DNA from: Clavelina lepadiformis
Lineage: Eukaryota > Chordata > Ascidiacea > Aplousobranchia > Clavelinidae
Length of the DNA stretch: 64,000 nt
Assembly (NCBI RefSeq): GCF_947623445.1
Contig: NC_135240.1
Location: 21,576,001-21,640,000, forward strand
Reading direction: 5' to 3'
Made by a program: the position numbers and the translations under genes. The notes beneath the pieces are model-generated. The model was not told where the DNA came from and did not search any database. It saw only the letters and a program-made list of their open reading frames with translations. The first letter of the stretch is position 1, and each line of letters opens with the position of its first letter. Of this stretch, positions 25,094 to 40,000 are shown in pieces.

Positions 25094-28000
25094 TTAAGGC
25101 TGGTTAGAGGTCGATGGTGAATTGGCACCACGGCCTCTAGCGGATCTTGGTGCACCTGTAAGGACATACAGCAATCATATGTTAACAAATGTTTATGCTA
25201 TTTATACCCAATTTATTGCAAACCATTCGACTAATTTAGTTCAAACTGTGTCATACGACACAACGCCTGCTAGGACTCAGTACTTCGTATCTTACCATAC
25301 CATTGATTTTAAAAAATAACTCTAGTACTAGTAAGACAATAGCAAAATAAAAACAAAACACCCAATGCACCTTTAACTCGAATTCGTCTTCTTCCTCTGA
25401 GAGTGTTGATTGGAATGCTCGATGCCTCTCGTACTTCACTCCTGTGTTCTGTTGTTGCTTCAGCTTCAGAAACTTCTACTGTGGTGGGAATGGCTTGTTC
25501 CAACCTATAAATGTGAACCATGATACAGTATACAATGAGTAACCCGGTAGGCCAAAACCCAGAATAGTTTTGCGTTAGAACACATATTTGAAGAAGACAA
25601 AAGTTCAGCGATTCGTTAAGAGTATCGCATTGTGGTATTTCATAGTGCATTGAACTAATTACTTACTCATCCGTTTCTGCTTCACCCTCGCCTTCCTGTA
25701 TGCTACTGCTTACAGCCGCATTCTGGAAAGTAAGAATCAGTTTTTAAAAAAGAACCCATGTAACAATAAGCAAATAAACGAAGTCTTCAATATTACTTTT
25801 CTTCAAAGGCTTACTGTTCAACTTCTTAACTGAACTTACGCCAGAATTGGATGATTGTAGGTCACTGATATCACTGATTACGCTAGGAACAGTGAAGGCA
25901 GCAGAAGATGAGGACGGGATGCTAGGTACAGAACGGCTGGTCTCTTCACCTGCTGCTCCTGTAAGATCCATCAAGGTGTTGTCCACAGAACCAACGCCTA
26001 GAAAGCGCACCAGAAAAAAAGTTTACATATTAGTCAAAAAGTTTTTGAATTCAAACGCTTGCTATGACCGTTTCAAACGAATAAACATAAATTCATAGGC
26101 TGGTAATCAACAGTAAGTTATTGAGGAACAAGTATGTAAACTACCTCCTGGTACAGCTTCCAATGATGCCTGGGGAGCAGCAACATCTTCAAAGCGGAAT
26201 CGTATTGGTGGTCCGCCAGCTGGAATGCGAGGAGAACTGATGGATTGATAACTGTCGTCATGTCTGTGAATTGGCAAAGTTGGAGTGCAAGGTACGATGC
26301 CGTCTCCCTCATCGGTAGACTGTCGATAAATAGCAGGTGCATTATGTTCACTGGGTATAACATTATAAATATTCCGAAAAAGTTCGGTAGGTAGTACGAA
26401 CTAATAAGCAAATAGAATATCAGCAAGGTATGTGGCCTGATACTGAAAAATGTGTTAGAGACAGATTTCTAATTAACTTTGTGACTGCAGATGCCATTTT
26501 TTACTTTTCAACTTATGGTATGTTTACTTCTTTGTATGCTCAACCTTTTAAAAACTAAAACTAATTTAACTTCAGAAAATATCCTTCTTTTTTGTTGCAA
26601 GAATCTCATCAATCAAAAAAAGACCGAAAATGTCATACAAAACTACTCTAATTTCTTTTAAAGGCAATTAAAAATGCTATGATTGCCACCAGGCATATTA
26701 ACATCACATACAAGGCACAACTTGTGAAATTCAGAAATTTATTTCTGCCAACGTTTCGTTAACCCATTCGGTTTAGCATCAAGGCAATACATGATTTAAT
26801 AGCTTCATCAGTTGTGCCTTGTATTTGACTAAATGGCAATGCGATCAGACTATCGTATTCCACGAAAAGGATCGATGCTATAAAAATGCGTCATGCATAG
26901 AATAGATTACTTTACCTCCTTAACCAAAAATATCATAGCCTACGCATAAAAACATCAATTTTGGGGGAATTCTTTGTATGATTTATATATATTCAATATA
27001 TGGCTAAACCTAAGTCCAAAGACTAAACACCTTCGAAATTGAAATGTAGACCTTCATTTTTATGACAACATGTTTGAAATGAGGTCAAGAAATAATGCTT
27101 TCTGGGTCTACATGACGCTGTGAAAACTGTGTGAGACGTAACATCACGTCACTATGCAGCGGAACTATCCATTCCTAATAGAATTTCAATAAAATTGTCT
27201 GTTTGAAATTCACAGTTTCATTTAACATTCCCACTTTTAATTGGAGGACGTTATGAGCAATTTCCGATAATATTAGATAACAAGAAAACAATTCATTTCG
27301 AAATACTAGGGTGTGATGGAGCAATGACTACAACAAATGCAGTTACAATTAATATACTTATGTAGCTGAATAAATCTTTGGTTAGTTCTCAAAAGTTCTT
27401 GAATAAAGAATGGGTATAGCACATAAGATAGAAGATGTAAGAATCAGCCGCAACAACTAATCGATGATGTCACCATAGGCTACCCATTTCCACACATTTC
27501 CAATTTTTTCTTGGCGACATAGAGCACAGAAGTAGGTTTTTTTGCAAACATTTTGAGCAGGTGGCTCTTCGTTCGAGCAATTATTACAAAAGCAAAAGCA
27601 AAAGGCTGGGAATGACAATCACAACAAAACAACATAACCAGACTTCCAAAGATTGTATTACTAACTTATGAGAATTGTCCAAAAGTATAGTCAGGCATGT
27701 AAATAAAACGTTTGTAACTGCATTTGTCATGGTTATAGCAACTTTGTGGTAACTAAGTTAATTTTTATGTGGTTAGCAACCAATACTGTACAAGCTTTTT
27801 AATGCCACTTACGGAAGGCACAATCCCTGGTGTTAGAGGTCCAGGACGACTGGCCAAGCGCGGACGTGGTGGCAGCGGCTCTTGTGGAAGAACTAGAAAC
27901 GGTAGATTATTGCTTGGATGGTTTTGCTGCTGAGATTGTTGGCCCGGATGAATTTCCAGATGTGAGGTGGATTCAATTGCATCATTGCCTTCTTTTACAA

Positions 28001-31000
28001 GATGAGAGATAACAGGTAAGTTAAGCTTAATTAAGCGCTTCAACTTATCAGATAAAATAAAATGGTAGGTAAATCCTCAACTTTTACCATACCTTCTTCA
28101 ATGTCCTCTTCCTCAATGTTTTCATCACTCTCCTCCTCCTCCTCCTCCTCCTCTTCAACCTAAGTTTATCACAAAAACAGATTAACAAACAAGAAGAACG
28201 TACTTTCTCATGTATGCTTTGGTCATATTAATAACATTCAACATTCATCTGATTTGGAAATTGGAACACAAACATACACTATATAACTAATAACTATATA
28301 AAAACTTCAGTTTCCTTTAACTCTAACTAACTTGATCAGGCATAAGATCTTCATCCTCGTCTTCTCCACTTGAATCACTTGACAGCACAATGATTTCCCC
28401 CGGGGCCTGCTCTTCAATAGAGGAAGTTGCGACTTCTTGTTGCATCTGATCATCACCTTGATACATCTGAATATCATGGGATACTTCCGAGGCCTCCTCA
28501 AATTCTTCAATAACAAGCAAAAAAATTTAGTCTGTTGAACATAGAAATATTTTTGTTTGAAAATTTATGAATAAACTGCTAAACAACCCCGTTTTAAGTA
28601 TTGTTTAAAAACTACCTGAAAGATAAATTTATTTACTATTAGACGTGACTTGCCTTCATTTTCAGCAGGTGGCATTGGCTGCACATCCACTTGTCTAATA
28701 CTTTGTGATGTGGCACTTAGTTGCGATTGATCCGGTTGTCTAATCATACTTGAGACGCTCTATATAATACAAGTTTAGAAAATCAGTTCCTTTAAGTCGC
28801 TATCGACTGATAAGCAGTAGTCTTGCAACAATGAAAAATGAAGCAATTATATTAATCAGTTTGCCTGTACTTGCACATACTATATGTCGAGTGTATGGGC
28901 ATAATGATTACCAAGAAATGAAATGTTTTAATCTCGTTAGTTGCAAAATAAACTGTGGTGCGACCGTGCTGCATGCACATCGCACTGGTGATAAATTCAT
29001 GATTAAGAACACAACATGAGGAGGAAAACAAGTAAAGTTGGTGACAATCTGGCTCTGTAATACATGAGCACCTTGTTCCAAGATCTCAATAAGCTTTCAC
29101 TACATTACTTGTTCTGCTCCGAAGTGATGTTCTTTTTCACCTGTGCATCAACATCAGTGTCACTTATCAAGATGACACTGGTGGGAGATCTTGGTGGAGA
29201 AGCGGAGTATTCACTTTCAGATGAGGTATCCTCCTCATCATCAACAACTGAGAGTGTTGTTCTGCTCGAAACTGATATCACCTCGCTTTGAAATGCAGAT
29301 AACTTCCTGGATTCAGTGTCTGGCTCCATTGCTTGCACTGTTTTGGCACTCCTGCTCACTTTATTACCAACTGTACATCTACTGATCTTGATTTTGCCAA
29401 AACGCAGCCGCTTCTGATCGTATACTTGGGAGGATAAGCCCTGAATAGAAGAACTCAACAACTCAGTCATTTGATTCAATGCATTCAAAACAAAACCTAA
29501 AATTGGATTATTGGGAGCTAACAGATTTAAACTGCTGTCGGCTAAACTTGAGCTAAACAACTTTAGGTTGACAATTTTACAAAGGCTTTAGTTTATCTAT
29601 CTGTCAATAATAACAAATCCATGTTTCGAATTAAAATGGTGAGTCCTACTTATAAATTGCTTTGACCTGAATTTATAAGATTCCAACCAACATACGATCA
29701 ACAGGATTCTTAAAACACTATTGCACTATAAACAGTCTTGGTCTAAAACAGCAATGACTGTAAAAAATGATTCTCAGCTTAGTTCATACATAAATTTGTT
29801 AAATACTGAAATTGAACAAATACTACCAGAATATTTAAAGCTCAAATTAAGTGGCTAAACCAATCTTTGGAATTAATTATACATTATTTAGGTGAAGTTT
29901 TGAAAATTTCATTAGGTATTAAAAGCCATCATATAAAACTAAGTTCTGCTTGGACTACTTCTTGTTCATTTCTGAACGATCTTCCCTCAACAGGAGCTAA
30001 CTTATGGTGGAATGTATCACTTTTTTATTCTCTATATTGTTTAATGCTCTCAACATTTTGCTTTTAAAATATGGTAGTTCCGAATTATATTCAAAGACTG
30101 GATATCGAGAGTGTCAACTTCACATAAAGCCAAAAAACATTTACCTCAGAGCCTAACAGCTTCTAAATTATGCACATTCTAAACAATTAACAATTCTAAA
30201 TTATGCAGTTTCTGCAGCCAAAATACACATCACATACTTCACCAACAGCAGGTTGTGAAGATGTTTCTGGTTGAGCTGCAGTTGATGGTGCGATGACAGG
30301 AATACTCTCACTGGATTGGTCAGGACTTCCACGCTGCCTCTTTGCTAGAGGTGCCACTGTTGCCTGAGAGGACTGAATATGTTGCAATTTGAAAAAATGG
30401 GATGTTCTTTAAACTTTTTCAATATTTTTTTTATATTGATGGATATATTTCTGCAACTTTTGAAAACTGTACTTATATGAGGATAAATGATACAAAACTG
30501 ACAATAAAGATTGAGAAAATTTCAGTACTGTAGTGTACATAACGTTAATATGCTAACCTGTGCCTCTCTTTCTCTGCTATTACCAGGTACGCTCCGAGAA
30601 GGAGCAATAGCAACAGCCTCCTCGGTCTGATCATGAGTACGCTTTTGACCCTGGTGCATTAAATACGCTAAATATTATTCAAAGTATTAATTATCTCAAT
30701 TAAAATTCGAAAGCTGCAGTACAAGTAAGCCCAATAAAGTAATAAAAACGTCTTTTTTAGCTCCCGGTAAGAAGATTTACATGCATTTAAGATTTGATTA
30801 TATTATATTTGCAGTATTTTCCATAACAAATATGTATAAGTAATAGCACAGTATAAAATAATAGCTTGCAACGTACTGGCAGAAAGCCACGAGCATTGGG
30901 ATTGAGTGGTGCAGCACTTGCATTTGTACTGCTTGAAGATGCAACAAATCGAGCCGCACTGGAAGATGGTGCTTCAGGTTCAACTGTATTCGCTGCACTC

Positions 31001-34000
31001 ACCACAACACTAGACGATGCAGCACGAGCCTATGATATGCTACAGTTAATGACATACTTAAATGTTTTAGTGAAATCGTACTCCGAATGGGAACTGAGAT
31101 TTTCATAATTTATTGAAATTAGCACAACTTATTGTTTCTCACTCGCTAATACATCACACACATTGTGTTTTTGAAAAAAAAATTGGTGAGAAATCCTGCT
31201 TTGCTGCATTGTACGTCGAATTAATTCTAGTTCCCATTCTCTTCGCCATGAATGCAGTTTTAGATAGGCTTAAACATGTAGTGTTTCATGCACGTTAATT
31301 GACTGCACAAATGATAAATCGACACTTTGTGCTAACATTTAACAACCTTTAGTATGAATATAAGTGTTGCCTATAAGTTAAATACCTATCCTGATATATA
31401 ATGGAAAAAGAAATTGAGCAAAGCAGACCATGTGATGAAATGATTAACAATGCAACTTCATAACTTTTAACAACTGTTATTTCAATAGCGAAATTATTGC
31501 ACAAGAAACAGTATTTGCATTACCTGATGCAATATTTTTTATGAATGCACATGACAACTGCATGTAGTTTTCCACAGAAATAGGAGTGGGTGAAATAGAA
31601 AAAAGGAGGGTGAAATTACCGACAGCAATTCATTGTTTGTACATTTCTGTGTCTACTTTGTGCATTGCAAACAAATAACAAACAGAAAGTGGTATGTGAA
31701 GGTGTAAACATGTGTAGAATCGAAATCGATTGATTTTCTCGCTTAAAAACTGCAATCAAGTTCTCATAATTGACATCCCTACTTGATAACCATGAGTACG
31801 TCATAGAATTACCTCATCTTGTAAATTTTGGTCATCAGAAGATGAGACTATGGCGTTATCACTGTCGGTAACTTCAGAGCCTGGAACACGATCGGATGCT
31901 GGTCTTGTTGAATCCTCCTCCTGCTGAACTTGGGCTGACTGAAGGTGAGCTGCTGCTTGACTTCCAGAGCTGACAACATGTTGTTGCTGCTGATTGGCAG
32001 GACTCATGGGATAGACGAATGCAGTGGCAGGAGGTTGGTTGGATGACTGCACTGCTGGCACCGAAGTGGCAACTGTAAAAAGTTGGCTGTAGCATTGGAC
32101 GGATTGTGACTACTCAAAATTAACTTGCAAACAAAGAAAATCAAAATGTTGAAAAACAATTGAAGTTTTGACATGTTACATGTTTGTTATTATTCTTTAA
32201 ACTATTTTACCTGCTGCTTGAATAGATGAAGATGCCACTTGGGATACTACAAAATTAAAATAATTTATGAAATGAGAATACGATAAAACATTAAGATGTT
32301 ATTTGATTAAGAAGCAGTAGTTTGTTATAAAATAAAATAACATCAAAAATAAGAACACCATTAGTCCATTATACATTATGTTCAACGTCACGTTAAGCAT
32401 TATAGAATACCATGAGGGCGTTAAGTGATAAGATTTTAAATGATTAAGTCAAATGATACCTGGTCTTTCAGTGTCTGGCATTTCCTGCTGGGGTTCTGGT
32501 AGTACCCTGGCAAATGGCTGAATACGCATTGGTGGCACTTGATTCACTTTCTGTGACGGCATTGGCCGTATGTTTGCTGCTTTGCGAGGTTCTGTACTTT
32601 GGCCGGAGGCAGAAGGGTTAGCTGCACGACTCTCGTTTAACTTACGTTGCAAATCCTCAATCTAACAAGAAAAAATCGTTGTTTTTAGTGGCTACAAGAA
32701 ATGAAAAACCAAAGACGTGAGTATTTCAGTAGAGTTTAAATAAAGAGAAGATATAGTGTAACAAAAAACATACTTTGGCTTGGTGCTCTGCCTTCCCTTC
32801 AGCTTCATTCTTTCTTTCCATATCGATTTTTTTCAGTTCTTCTTGCAAACGTCTGCGTTCTTTACTTGATTCCTACGACAGAGTATGATATCAAATAAAA
32901 ATGCTGGTCTATATATTTGCAATTAAAATAACAATGCTGTACCGTATTTTCTTTTCGTAGTTTTTCAATTTGTTGTTTTGCAAGAGTAAGTAATTTGCTA
33001 AATTTCTTTTCTTTCTCAGACATCTCTTCCAATTGTTTCTGAAAATTTATGCAACCAACAATTCACACACATGCCAAATATACTCAATTTATCAAAAACA
33101 ACAGTTTTATATGTTATTTGAAATGGACGTGTTAGATTTTTAAGAGGTTTACCTTTGTTTCTAAAACAGTCTTTGACTTTTCTTCGCATTGAGTTTGTAA
33201 TACAAGTATTTCTTCATTTAGTTTATTCTGATTTTCATTGCTTTCTTGCAACTGCAATGAAGTAAAACATTACTCGTGAGTATAATGCTAGGTATATAAT
33301 TAGATAATCTGGTACATACAGCAGCATTAAAAGAAACACAAACCTTCTACTGATGGCACAAACCTGTTTGGTCAATTCTTCACATTTGGCTTTCAGCGTA
33401 CCATTCTCCTCTGATGATCGTGTAAGTTCTTGATTGAGCGCTTGCAAGCGAGCTCTTTCCTCCATAGCTTTGGCTTCCATTTCCTTTCGACTATCAGATG
33501 TTGCTTCGGTTGTTGATGGTTCACCTCCAGCTTGTGATTCTTCCTGGGCCTTAGCAGCTTGCTCCTTGCTCTCTATTTCCTGTAATGGGGACATTTTATT
33601 ATAAACTAACTTTTATTATTAATGTGGTAGTAATTTAACTTGTTTTACTATTATTAACTTTATTACGTGTCAAGATAACAACAAAGATCACAACGGTTTC
33701 AGACGTTTCTCTGTGTGCATAGCAGTAAAAAGGTATAAATTAAATGGGAGGTATGAATCTTGTAACAATTAAACGGCTAAGTGGCAGAATTTCAACCTTT
33801 TGTTTTGCAAGTAATTCTTCGTACTGCGTTTTGAATCTTCGTCCAACTCGTCGAATCTACGAAAAGTAATCAAATTTATAAATAACTTTTTCTAAACGGT
33901 TTCACTCACAGATACAAATAACATAATTTTGCATGAGAAGATATTAAATGAAGAAAATCTAACAAACATTTAATGTCACACACAAAGTGAAGCTTTTCTA

Positions 34001-37000
34001 ACCCTATTAATTGTTTGAATTTTCTCCTCAACATCTTTTTTCAATTTGCCAATTTCCTCATGCTTGGCTGAACTTTCCTTTTCATGCTTTGCGGTTGCAA
34101 CTTTCTGAGATTGCAAGCTTGCATCCAAATTACGTATTTGTCCTTTAAGGGATGAACACTCTTGCCTGACAAAGCAATGTTTGAAAGCATGAAATAAAAA
34201 TGCTTCGTAGAATTCAATACAATGGAAATCAAACTAAATATTCCAGGTGTTTGCAATAATTGTGATAAATGCACATAAACTTTGATTCATGCAAAACTGA
34301 CGTGTTTCAAACTGCATTTATCACTCTCCAAAGCAAAACAGTATTAAATGTTATGGTAGAAATTACAAAAAATAGTTATGAGGTTTTATAAGAAAATACT
34401 GAACCAGACCTACTCCAGCAGTGCTTGATTCTACTATTGAAAATATTCCACAATACTAAGTTTTAATATTTTAGGTTAAAGCTACTCAGCTATTTTTCAG
34501 CCTCAGCAATTATTAATAACCTTACTTTTGTTCTGACAGTTCTTTGCTGAGAGATTCAATCTGTTTAGCCAATGCAGCTTTTTCAACCAATAGACGACGA
34601 TATTCTTCTGGATCCTGTCGCCTTGGTGATTGCGTCATCTGTTGCACTCTCTCTTTCCAACGATCAACTTCTTCATTCAATGCCTTTTTCTCTGACTAGA
34701 CAATGCAAACAAAGGCGATGAAATTAAAATCATTAGAATTTATCGCAAATAGTACTTTTCTTTAATAAATAATTGTTTGTTCACGTTACCTCGATTAACT
34801 TCACTACTTACTTAGCTTTTGTAGTTTTGATAAAACTTATTTCTATTACACTATATGCAGCATGCACACTTTTCAATATTTTAAAGCATGTACAGTTGTA
34901 CACATCAACGATATAGTTCTAGATACTGACCATTAATGTCATGCATTGTGCTGACATTTCTCTGTTCTTGGCCTGAAGAGGAGCCACGTCATCTTGCAGC
35001 TGAGAGATGCGTGAGTTGGAAGATCGAAGATCAGCATCCAGCTTGTCTCTTTCTTCACGAAGACCCTTATTTAATTCCTTCACAGACTGGAGCACTTCTA
35101 TTTCCCGTTCCAATGATGCTAACTTAGCTAGTTTCACACAATTTTCCTAGAAAGTCGAAGCGTTTGGTTATAACACGAGAACAAAGATGAAACAATTTTG
35201 CAGGTCAGAGTTATTGGATTCAGAAGTTGCAACTCAACTGCAAAAAATGCCTACTACAAGCAAGAAAAAAACTTGTGCCATTTTTCTCGCATACCTGGAC
35301 TTTAATTTGTTCTTGCTTCAGATTTTCTTGGGTGTCTGTCATCTGTTTTTCAAGCTGTTGAATTTGTTGTCTTAAGCGAGTTGCTTCTGACTGCACAAGC
35401 TGTGACAAGAAATTTTTATTTAAAGATAAAAGGTGTGATTGCTTTGTAAAGAACCCAATAAACACAGAAAACCAAACATTTTTGTTTCAATTTTACCTCA
35501 CACTTTGTATCAGATATTTCCTTTTCACGTCTTAAGAATTTAATGACATCCAACAACTGCTGAGTCGATTTGTCTTCACTGCCCTCTGCAGCTGAGGTTG
35601 CAGCAGCAACTGGGTCACGAGAATGGAAGAGTTTCATTGGCGATTGAGTACTTATGGCAGCTTGTTTGCTTTGCACATCGAGCAACTGGTTGCTCAGTTT
35701 TTCAATATTTTCATGCAGAAGCTTGTTTTGTTCTTCGATGTCTGTCGATTGTGATTATTAAAGAAAAACAAAGTAGAATTCGCCAATAACAAAGTAAACA
35801 GGGAACAAAAAACCAATAAATTTATTTTAGGTTAATTAAATCTATTTCCGATTACTTAAAACAAAATTTGAAACAAGTTTGCTGCTAACAATATATTTTT
35901 ACCCATCACTCTTTGTTTTTGCTGCTGATTTTCAAGTTTTAATTTTTCTTCAATCTCATTCCATCCTTCGCTTTTTTCCTTCAGGCTGTCTTCAGCTGAC
36001 CGCGATTGACTTGTCACTTTCTCCAGGTCAGCATCAAAGCTCTTGGCTTTTTCCTAAAGGTTTTTTATCCGTGCGATAACCAGCATTTAACTCAAGCCCA
36101 GGGGAAAAAGCAGATGTAACTCATTACCTTCAGTTGGATGAGCTGCTGCATTGCACTAGCATGTAAAATCATCTCACGTTGGTAATTGTCACTAGCTTCA
36201 TCTGCTTTAGCCATCTTGAAAGACAAAAACAGTTCTGTTGAAAATCCTTGACTTGAAATCAGTGGATTTCAAATTTCAATTATATGGTCCTACCCGACTG
36301 GTGAAATGGTTAAATCCACGTCCAGGCTTGTAATGAAAAAATTTCAACAAAAAAACATGTATACGCAACTGCGTGTGTGGCAGCAACATTAAAATTTGCC
36401 AGATATATGTCTGACTTGTTACGTTAACTCTAGGAAAGTTCCATTAGTTACAGCAATTAAACGATTCTAACATGGCCAAACAGTTAGTTTGAACTGTGTA
36501 ATCGATTTTGTCTTAACTACAGTGCTGACAAAAGAAATTGAACATTTCTAAAAGCTATGATCGAGACACCTCATGGGAATAAGCATAATACTCTGGTTAC
36601 ACGTCGATTTAACCCAGGACGACCCAACCAACATATTTGGGTTGAATAATCCTTGTGTTGAATTGTCCTGGATTTAATAGTATAATTAAGTTGCCCTAGG
36701 TTTACTTGTCCTGAGTTGAATTAACCGGCCACCTAACAATCTATTTGAAATAACTAGGATAAGCTAAACTTTGATTTGTTGGTGCAGCCTGCAATTTAAC
36801 TTGAAGAAATTTCCCAAGACAGCTCAGAGCACTATTTCAGTTTGAGACCCTAGCTCTAAAGCGTATGTGACTTGTGTAAGAAAAACTCAGCATCATATGT
36901 ACCTGATGCTTTAAATCTTCTCTTGCAATTTGTTCATTCAACACAGCTTCACTCATTCTGCGCGATGAAGCTTCCAACTCAGCTTGCAATATAGAGAGCT

Positions 37001-40000
37001 GCTTGCGAAGATCAGCTGTCTGCTTTTCAACTTCACCTAAAATGACCAAGTTTGTAATGTGGGAAAGTAATAGGTTTTTATAACATGGTAACACAGTAAG
37101 TGGTATAAAAGCAGTTGCTTTTACCTGTCACTTTGTACTTGTCGTTTTTCAATGCATGATTTTCTTCTTCAGTCTGAGCCAGTTGTTGTTCAAGAGTCAC
37201 CTGACGGTTGTTACTCTTCAATAGACGGGTTTGAAGGGTGTCCAGCAATTCCTTGTTGCTTTCATTGTTCTAGAAGTTTCATCATTTACATACAGTTACT
37301 AACCTGTTGCCGTTAAACGCGAATGCATCTTATACACTGTTCTGATTAAATGTTAGAATCTACTTGCGTGTGTGTTGGTGGTTGATTACAGGGTTGAGAT
37401 TTTTAGTTATCCTTTGCAGTTTTTGGTAACTTTAGTCAATGCACTAACCTGTTTAAGGCTTTCTTCGGCGGCCAGTGATACTTCTTTAAGATGTTCAATG
37501 TTTTTTTTTGCTTTTTCCAAACGAGATTCAAGACTTGTTATTTCAGCACTTTTGTCTCTGATTTCTTGCCTTAAACTTCTGATTGTATTAACATCACTAG
37601 CAGGAGACACAGTCTCTGCAGCAAGCTGATAAAAAATTTGAAAATACTTTCATATAAACCCAAGTATATGGCATGCAGTATATAAAACCTATCTTTTTAA
37701 TAGAAACTCTGGCAAACACACTAAACTTGAAAAAATATAGTATATCATAAAATTAAACATCACATATACGACTCCAAAACATCACACTAAAATAGCAACA
37801 ATAACAGCAAAGTATAAACATTAATTATACTAAATTGGTCAACGAATAAACGAAGCAATTTTACCACTTGTCCACCAGCTACTCTAGCAAGCCGTTCTTC
37901 AACAGCAACCAATTTTGCCATGTTTTCATCTCTTTCATGTTCCAGGGCATCATTCTGCCGTCTTAGACTCTCTAACTCTTCATTTAACTTGCTGGCCCTA
38001 CCCTGTTCCGCTTCATGCAGCTTCTGAACAGCATAAAGCTGCTTCTCCACACCCTGGGTGTAAAAGAAAGTTAACGTAACACCAAATTACCAAGAAAATG
38101 ATCTTTTAAATATTAAATAGCATATGAAATGCAACCTAGAACACATAAAATCATAAGTAACTAACCAAAAACACAAAAAAAAACCTTTAAAACAAACCTG
38201 TAATGCTTCAAGTTTGCTCTGTGTAAGTGAATGATTGCTTTGTCGAAGTGAGGAGATTTCTCTTTCCTGTGCTTCAACCCTGGTATGAAGCTGGGATTTC
38301 ACCTGTAATTAAAGATGCATTTCCAGAAATAATCAATCTATGTAATTCGTTTAACCATTAAATATTCTGAAACAAATATTTAGTGTATCATTGTACATGC
38401 TACCTCTAATTTAAAGAACTTACAAATACGGAGTTCAAGTACATACGCTAGTACATTCTCTGCAGATATCAATGCCTAAACAGAGATACTACCTGCTTCT
38501 AGCAAAGTAAGCAACCACACTTGCTTCAATACAAGTGCACAAATGTTTTATTTTATGCAAGATGTTTTATCTGATTTAATGAGCTTGAATGATATGCAAA
38601 ATTTGCACGAGTTGCTCTTTGCATGAGCCTTTTCATGTATATTCAATGCAGTGAAAGAAACATTAAAAGTTTTTGAACATCGCATCATGGCAATATTTCA
38701 TTTTGTCAAGTCAACAGTTGGAGTGTATACTTGACAAAATGGTGCAATGTTATACACAAGTACTTAATGGAAACAACATAAAGGATTGTGATGAAACATT
38801 GAGTTGAACACAATTTTGGGAGTTGACCAAAAACTGACTTGTGATCCAGAGTCAACTGTGACATCCGTATTTGTCAAAAAGCATTACAATACAGCAACAT
38901 GACACTGCTAAAATGCAAACCTCAAATGCTTGTTTTTCCATGCTCTGCTGCATGCTTTGTAAGTTGCTGAGCAGAACAGTTTGGCTTCTCTGCTCTCTTT
39001 GCAAGGATGTATTTTCGGCCACAAGACGTTCCTCACTCCGTTTTGAAATTTCAAGTTCACTTTTGCTCATCTCTAAGCGAGCCTGAAAACAAAATTTACC
39101 ACTACCATTAACGGTCAGCAGACATAATATAAGGTAAGTACTGTAGTTACGCATAAAACAACTGCACAAGTAGGTTAACTATGGTAGTGGGTAGAGGCAT
39201 AAAAAATATGTAGTTTTTACAGACCTGTAATTTGCTGCAGAGTTCTTTTGTAGCGCTAAGTTCTGCGTTCATATTGCTTACATTTCTCTCGCTCTGTTGA
39301 ATTATGTTGTATAGTTGATTGCTTTTCGCTCTCAGTGCTTCACATTCCTAAAAAATAAATACTCATATTGGTAAACATTTGGTAGAAATACAAAAATTAA
39401 CAATTTTGAAAGCAAGAAAAATTGCCAGCTTACTTTCTTGCCATTATCAGCATTTTGTTTCATCATGTCATAACGCTCCTTTGAAAACTCGAGCTGTGCT
39501 TCCAACTTGGCACAGCTTGCTCTTGACTGTGATAATTGTGTCCTCAATTCCTCCATTTTATCATCCAGAATTCTGCATGATTAAATTATTTAATCAGCAA
39601 TAAATGTATTTTATCATCAAAGTAGATATTCTGTTGTTATACTTTTTAAGAAATTACTATAGAGATAATTATAACTGCAACAGTACTTTGATCGCTATGT
39701 AACTTGAAAAAAACTGTAGAATACATACAAGAAGAAAACATATTTCTGACTGAGCTGTTCCAGCTCAGAAAATGGTTATTACTTGTTGTTTTCTAAGACT
39801 TCGTTTTTGTATCCTGTGTATTCTTCCTGCAGCTGAGCAATAGCTTTTTTAGTTTGTTCAACAGAAGTGATATCTGCAGTTCTGCTTATGAATCTGCCTT
39901 TGGGAGTAGCAGGAGAAGAACTAGTGGTCAATTGACTTGTGTTCATCAATGACTGATCAGAAAGCAATGCTGGACTTGCGATGACACTGGGAGGCACACC

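Larger units (their letters stand above)
25094..32246 (-). other. TPR: TPR exons 36-50 (acidic and RG tail)
   Basis: Exons: 32211-32246, 31813-32072, 30877-31029, 30558-30650, 30238-30372, 29141-29560, 28654-28759, 28332-28504, 28093-28159, 27813-27991, 26145-26319, 25840-25997, 25667-25722, 25371-25504, 25094-25155. The tail contains KRQRG (possible nuclear localisation signal), an [16 protein letters not shown] block equivalent to the human VIVIDSDDEEED stretch, a run of nine glutamates encoded by 28093-28159, a Pro-rich segment ending LTPGI, and a final RGRRRIRV plus ARGRG. The 36-nt exon at 32211-32246 and the weak acceptor of 29141-29560 are the least certain parts. Confidence 0.7.

Noticed and set aside
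25815..25839. Alternative later donor for the TPR exon 25840-25997
   Set aside because: The GTAAGT donor after 25840 is stronger and keeps phase with the next exon, so the longer exon was not used.
29064..29291. 75-codon plus-strand frame with a serine run
   Set aside because: It is the antisense shadow of the TPR tail exon 29141-29560.
30866..31108. 80-codon plus-strand frame
   Set aside because: It is the antisense shadow of TPR exon 30877-31029.
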